From Paenibacillus senegalensis JC66 (GTDB taxonomy: Bacteria > Bacillota > Bacilli > Paenibacillales > NBRC-103111), in contig NZ_HE610960.1 of assembly GCF_000285515.1 (NCBI RefSeq), forward strand, positions 66,334-118,244: a DNA stretch of 51,911 nt, in the 5' to 3' direction. Positions 51,885 through 51,911 of the stretch are shown piece after piece. The number at the start of each line of letters is the position of its first letter. Positions within the stretch are counted from its first letter, which is position 1. The translations under genes were made by a program, and so were the position numbers. The notes under the pieces were generated by a model. That model ran no database searches and was not told the DNA's origin. It saw nothing but the letters and a program-made list of their open reading frames with translations.

Positions 51885-51911
51885 AAAGCAGGATACCTTG
51901 CAGAACAACCA

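Overview
The window looks like chromosomal DNA of a Paenibacillus-type soil or plant-associated Firmicute. The support is the strong AGGAGG-type ribosome sites, the LplB/YtcP/lipoprotein and YesM/YesN carbohydrate transport sets, an S-layer-homology surface protein, the AdaA/AlkA alkylation-repair pair and several large AraC regulators. No rRNA or tRNA gene is visible. The organism assignment is an inference from gene content, not from a marker gene.

Layout. 0-0.5 kb: start of a ParA-type ATPase cut by the window edge, lying just past the 3' end of rlmD; in other Firmicutes rlmD/rumA is an integration site for conjugative elements. 0.5-10.3 kb: minus-strand housekeeping genes (RlmD, a two-TM unknown, an RDD protein, a HAD phosphatase, a MutS2-like ATPase lacking the Smr domain, type II pantothenate kinase, a DinB/DUF1572 protein, a lipoprotein, an inositol-monophosphatase-family enzyme). 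The MutS2-like gene is preceded by a long, highly structured leader: a promoter, a 7-codon reading frame with a very good Shine-Dalgarno, a 123-nt rod whose closing stem overlaps the end of that reading frame, and two candidate terminators. This is the most interesting item in the window. 10.5-12.4 kb: a small scar region with a decayed IS1595-type transposase, an AT-rich M50 membrane protease and a broken methyltransferase. 12.6-14.1 kb: alkA and adaA. 14.2-15.6 kb: two gene fragments (solute-binding protein and histidine kinase) fused tail to tail.

15.6-24.3 kb: a MalT-like LuxR regulator, a 1106-residue SLH surface protein, a repeat-rich intergenic kilobase, a small lipoprotein with an apparent ATT start and an AraC regulator. 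24.6-31.6 kb: a complete carbohydrate uptake operon (LplB- and YtcP-type permeases, YesN, YesM, lipoprotein) with a cre-like site upstream. 31.7-33.8 kb: a beta-propeller protein interrupted by a hexapeptide minisatellite. 34.0-39.7 kb: an AT-richer second ABC sugar transporter, with a divergent membrane-bound AraC regulator, bordered by a decayed threonyl-tRNA synthetase fragment.

40.0-47.5 kb: a minus-strand catabolic group (beta-helix polysaccharide-lyase-like protein, two Gfo/Idh/MocA oxidoreductases, a sugar isomerase/epimerase, a DUF993 aldolase-like protein) that probably oxidises and cleaves an unusual sugar or glycoside, perhaps one imported by one of the two transporters. It is interrupted by a polypyrimidine repeat tract. 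48.0-50.1 kb: a TetR regulator divergent from a soluble cytochrome P450. 50.4-51.2 kb: another AraC regulator, then a gene-free end carrying a palindromic dispersed repeat also seen near 12.0 and 22.7 kb.

Start codons were moved from the longest frame where a Shine-Dalgarno clearly favoured an internal ATG, GTG or TTG. All functional names come from reading motifs by eye; no database search was possible.
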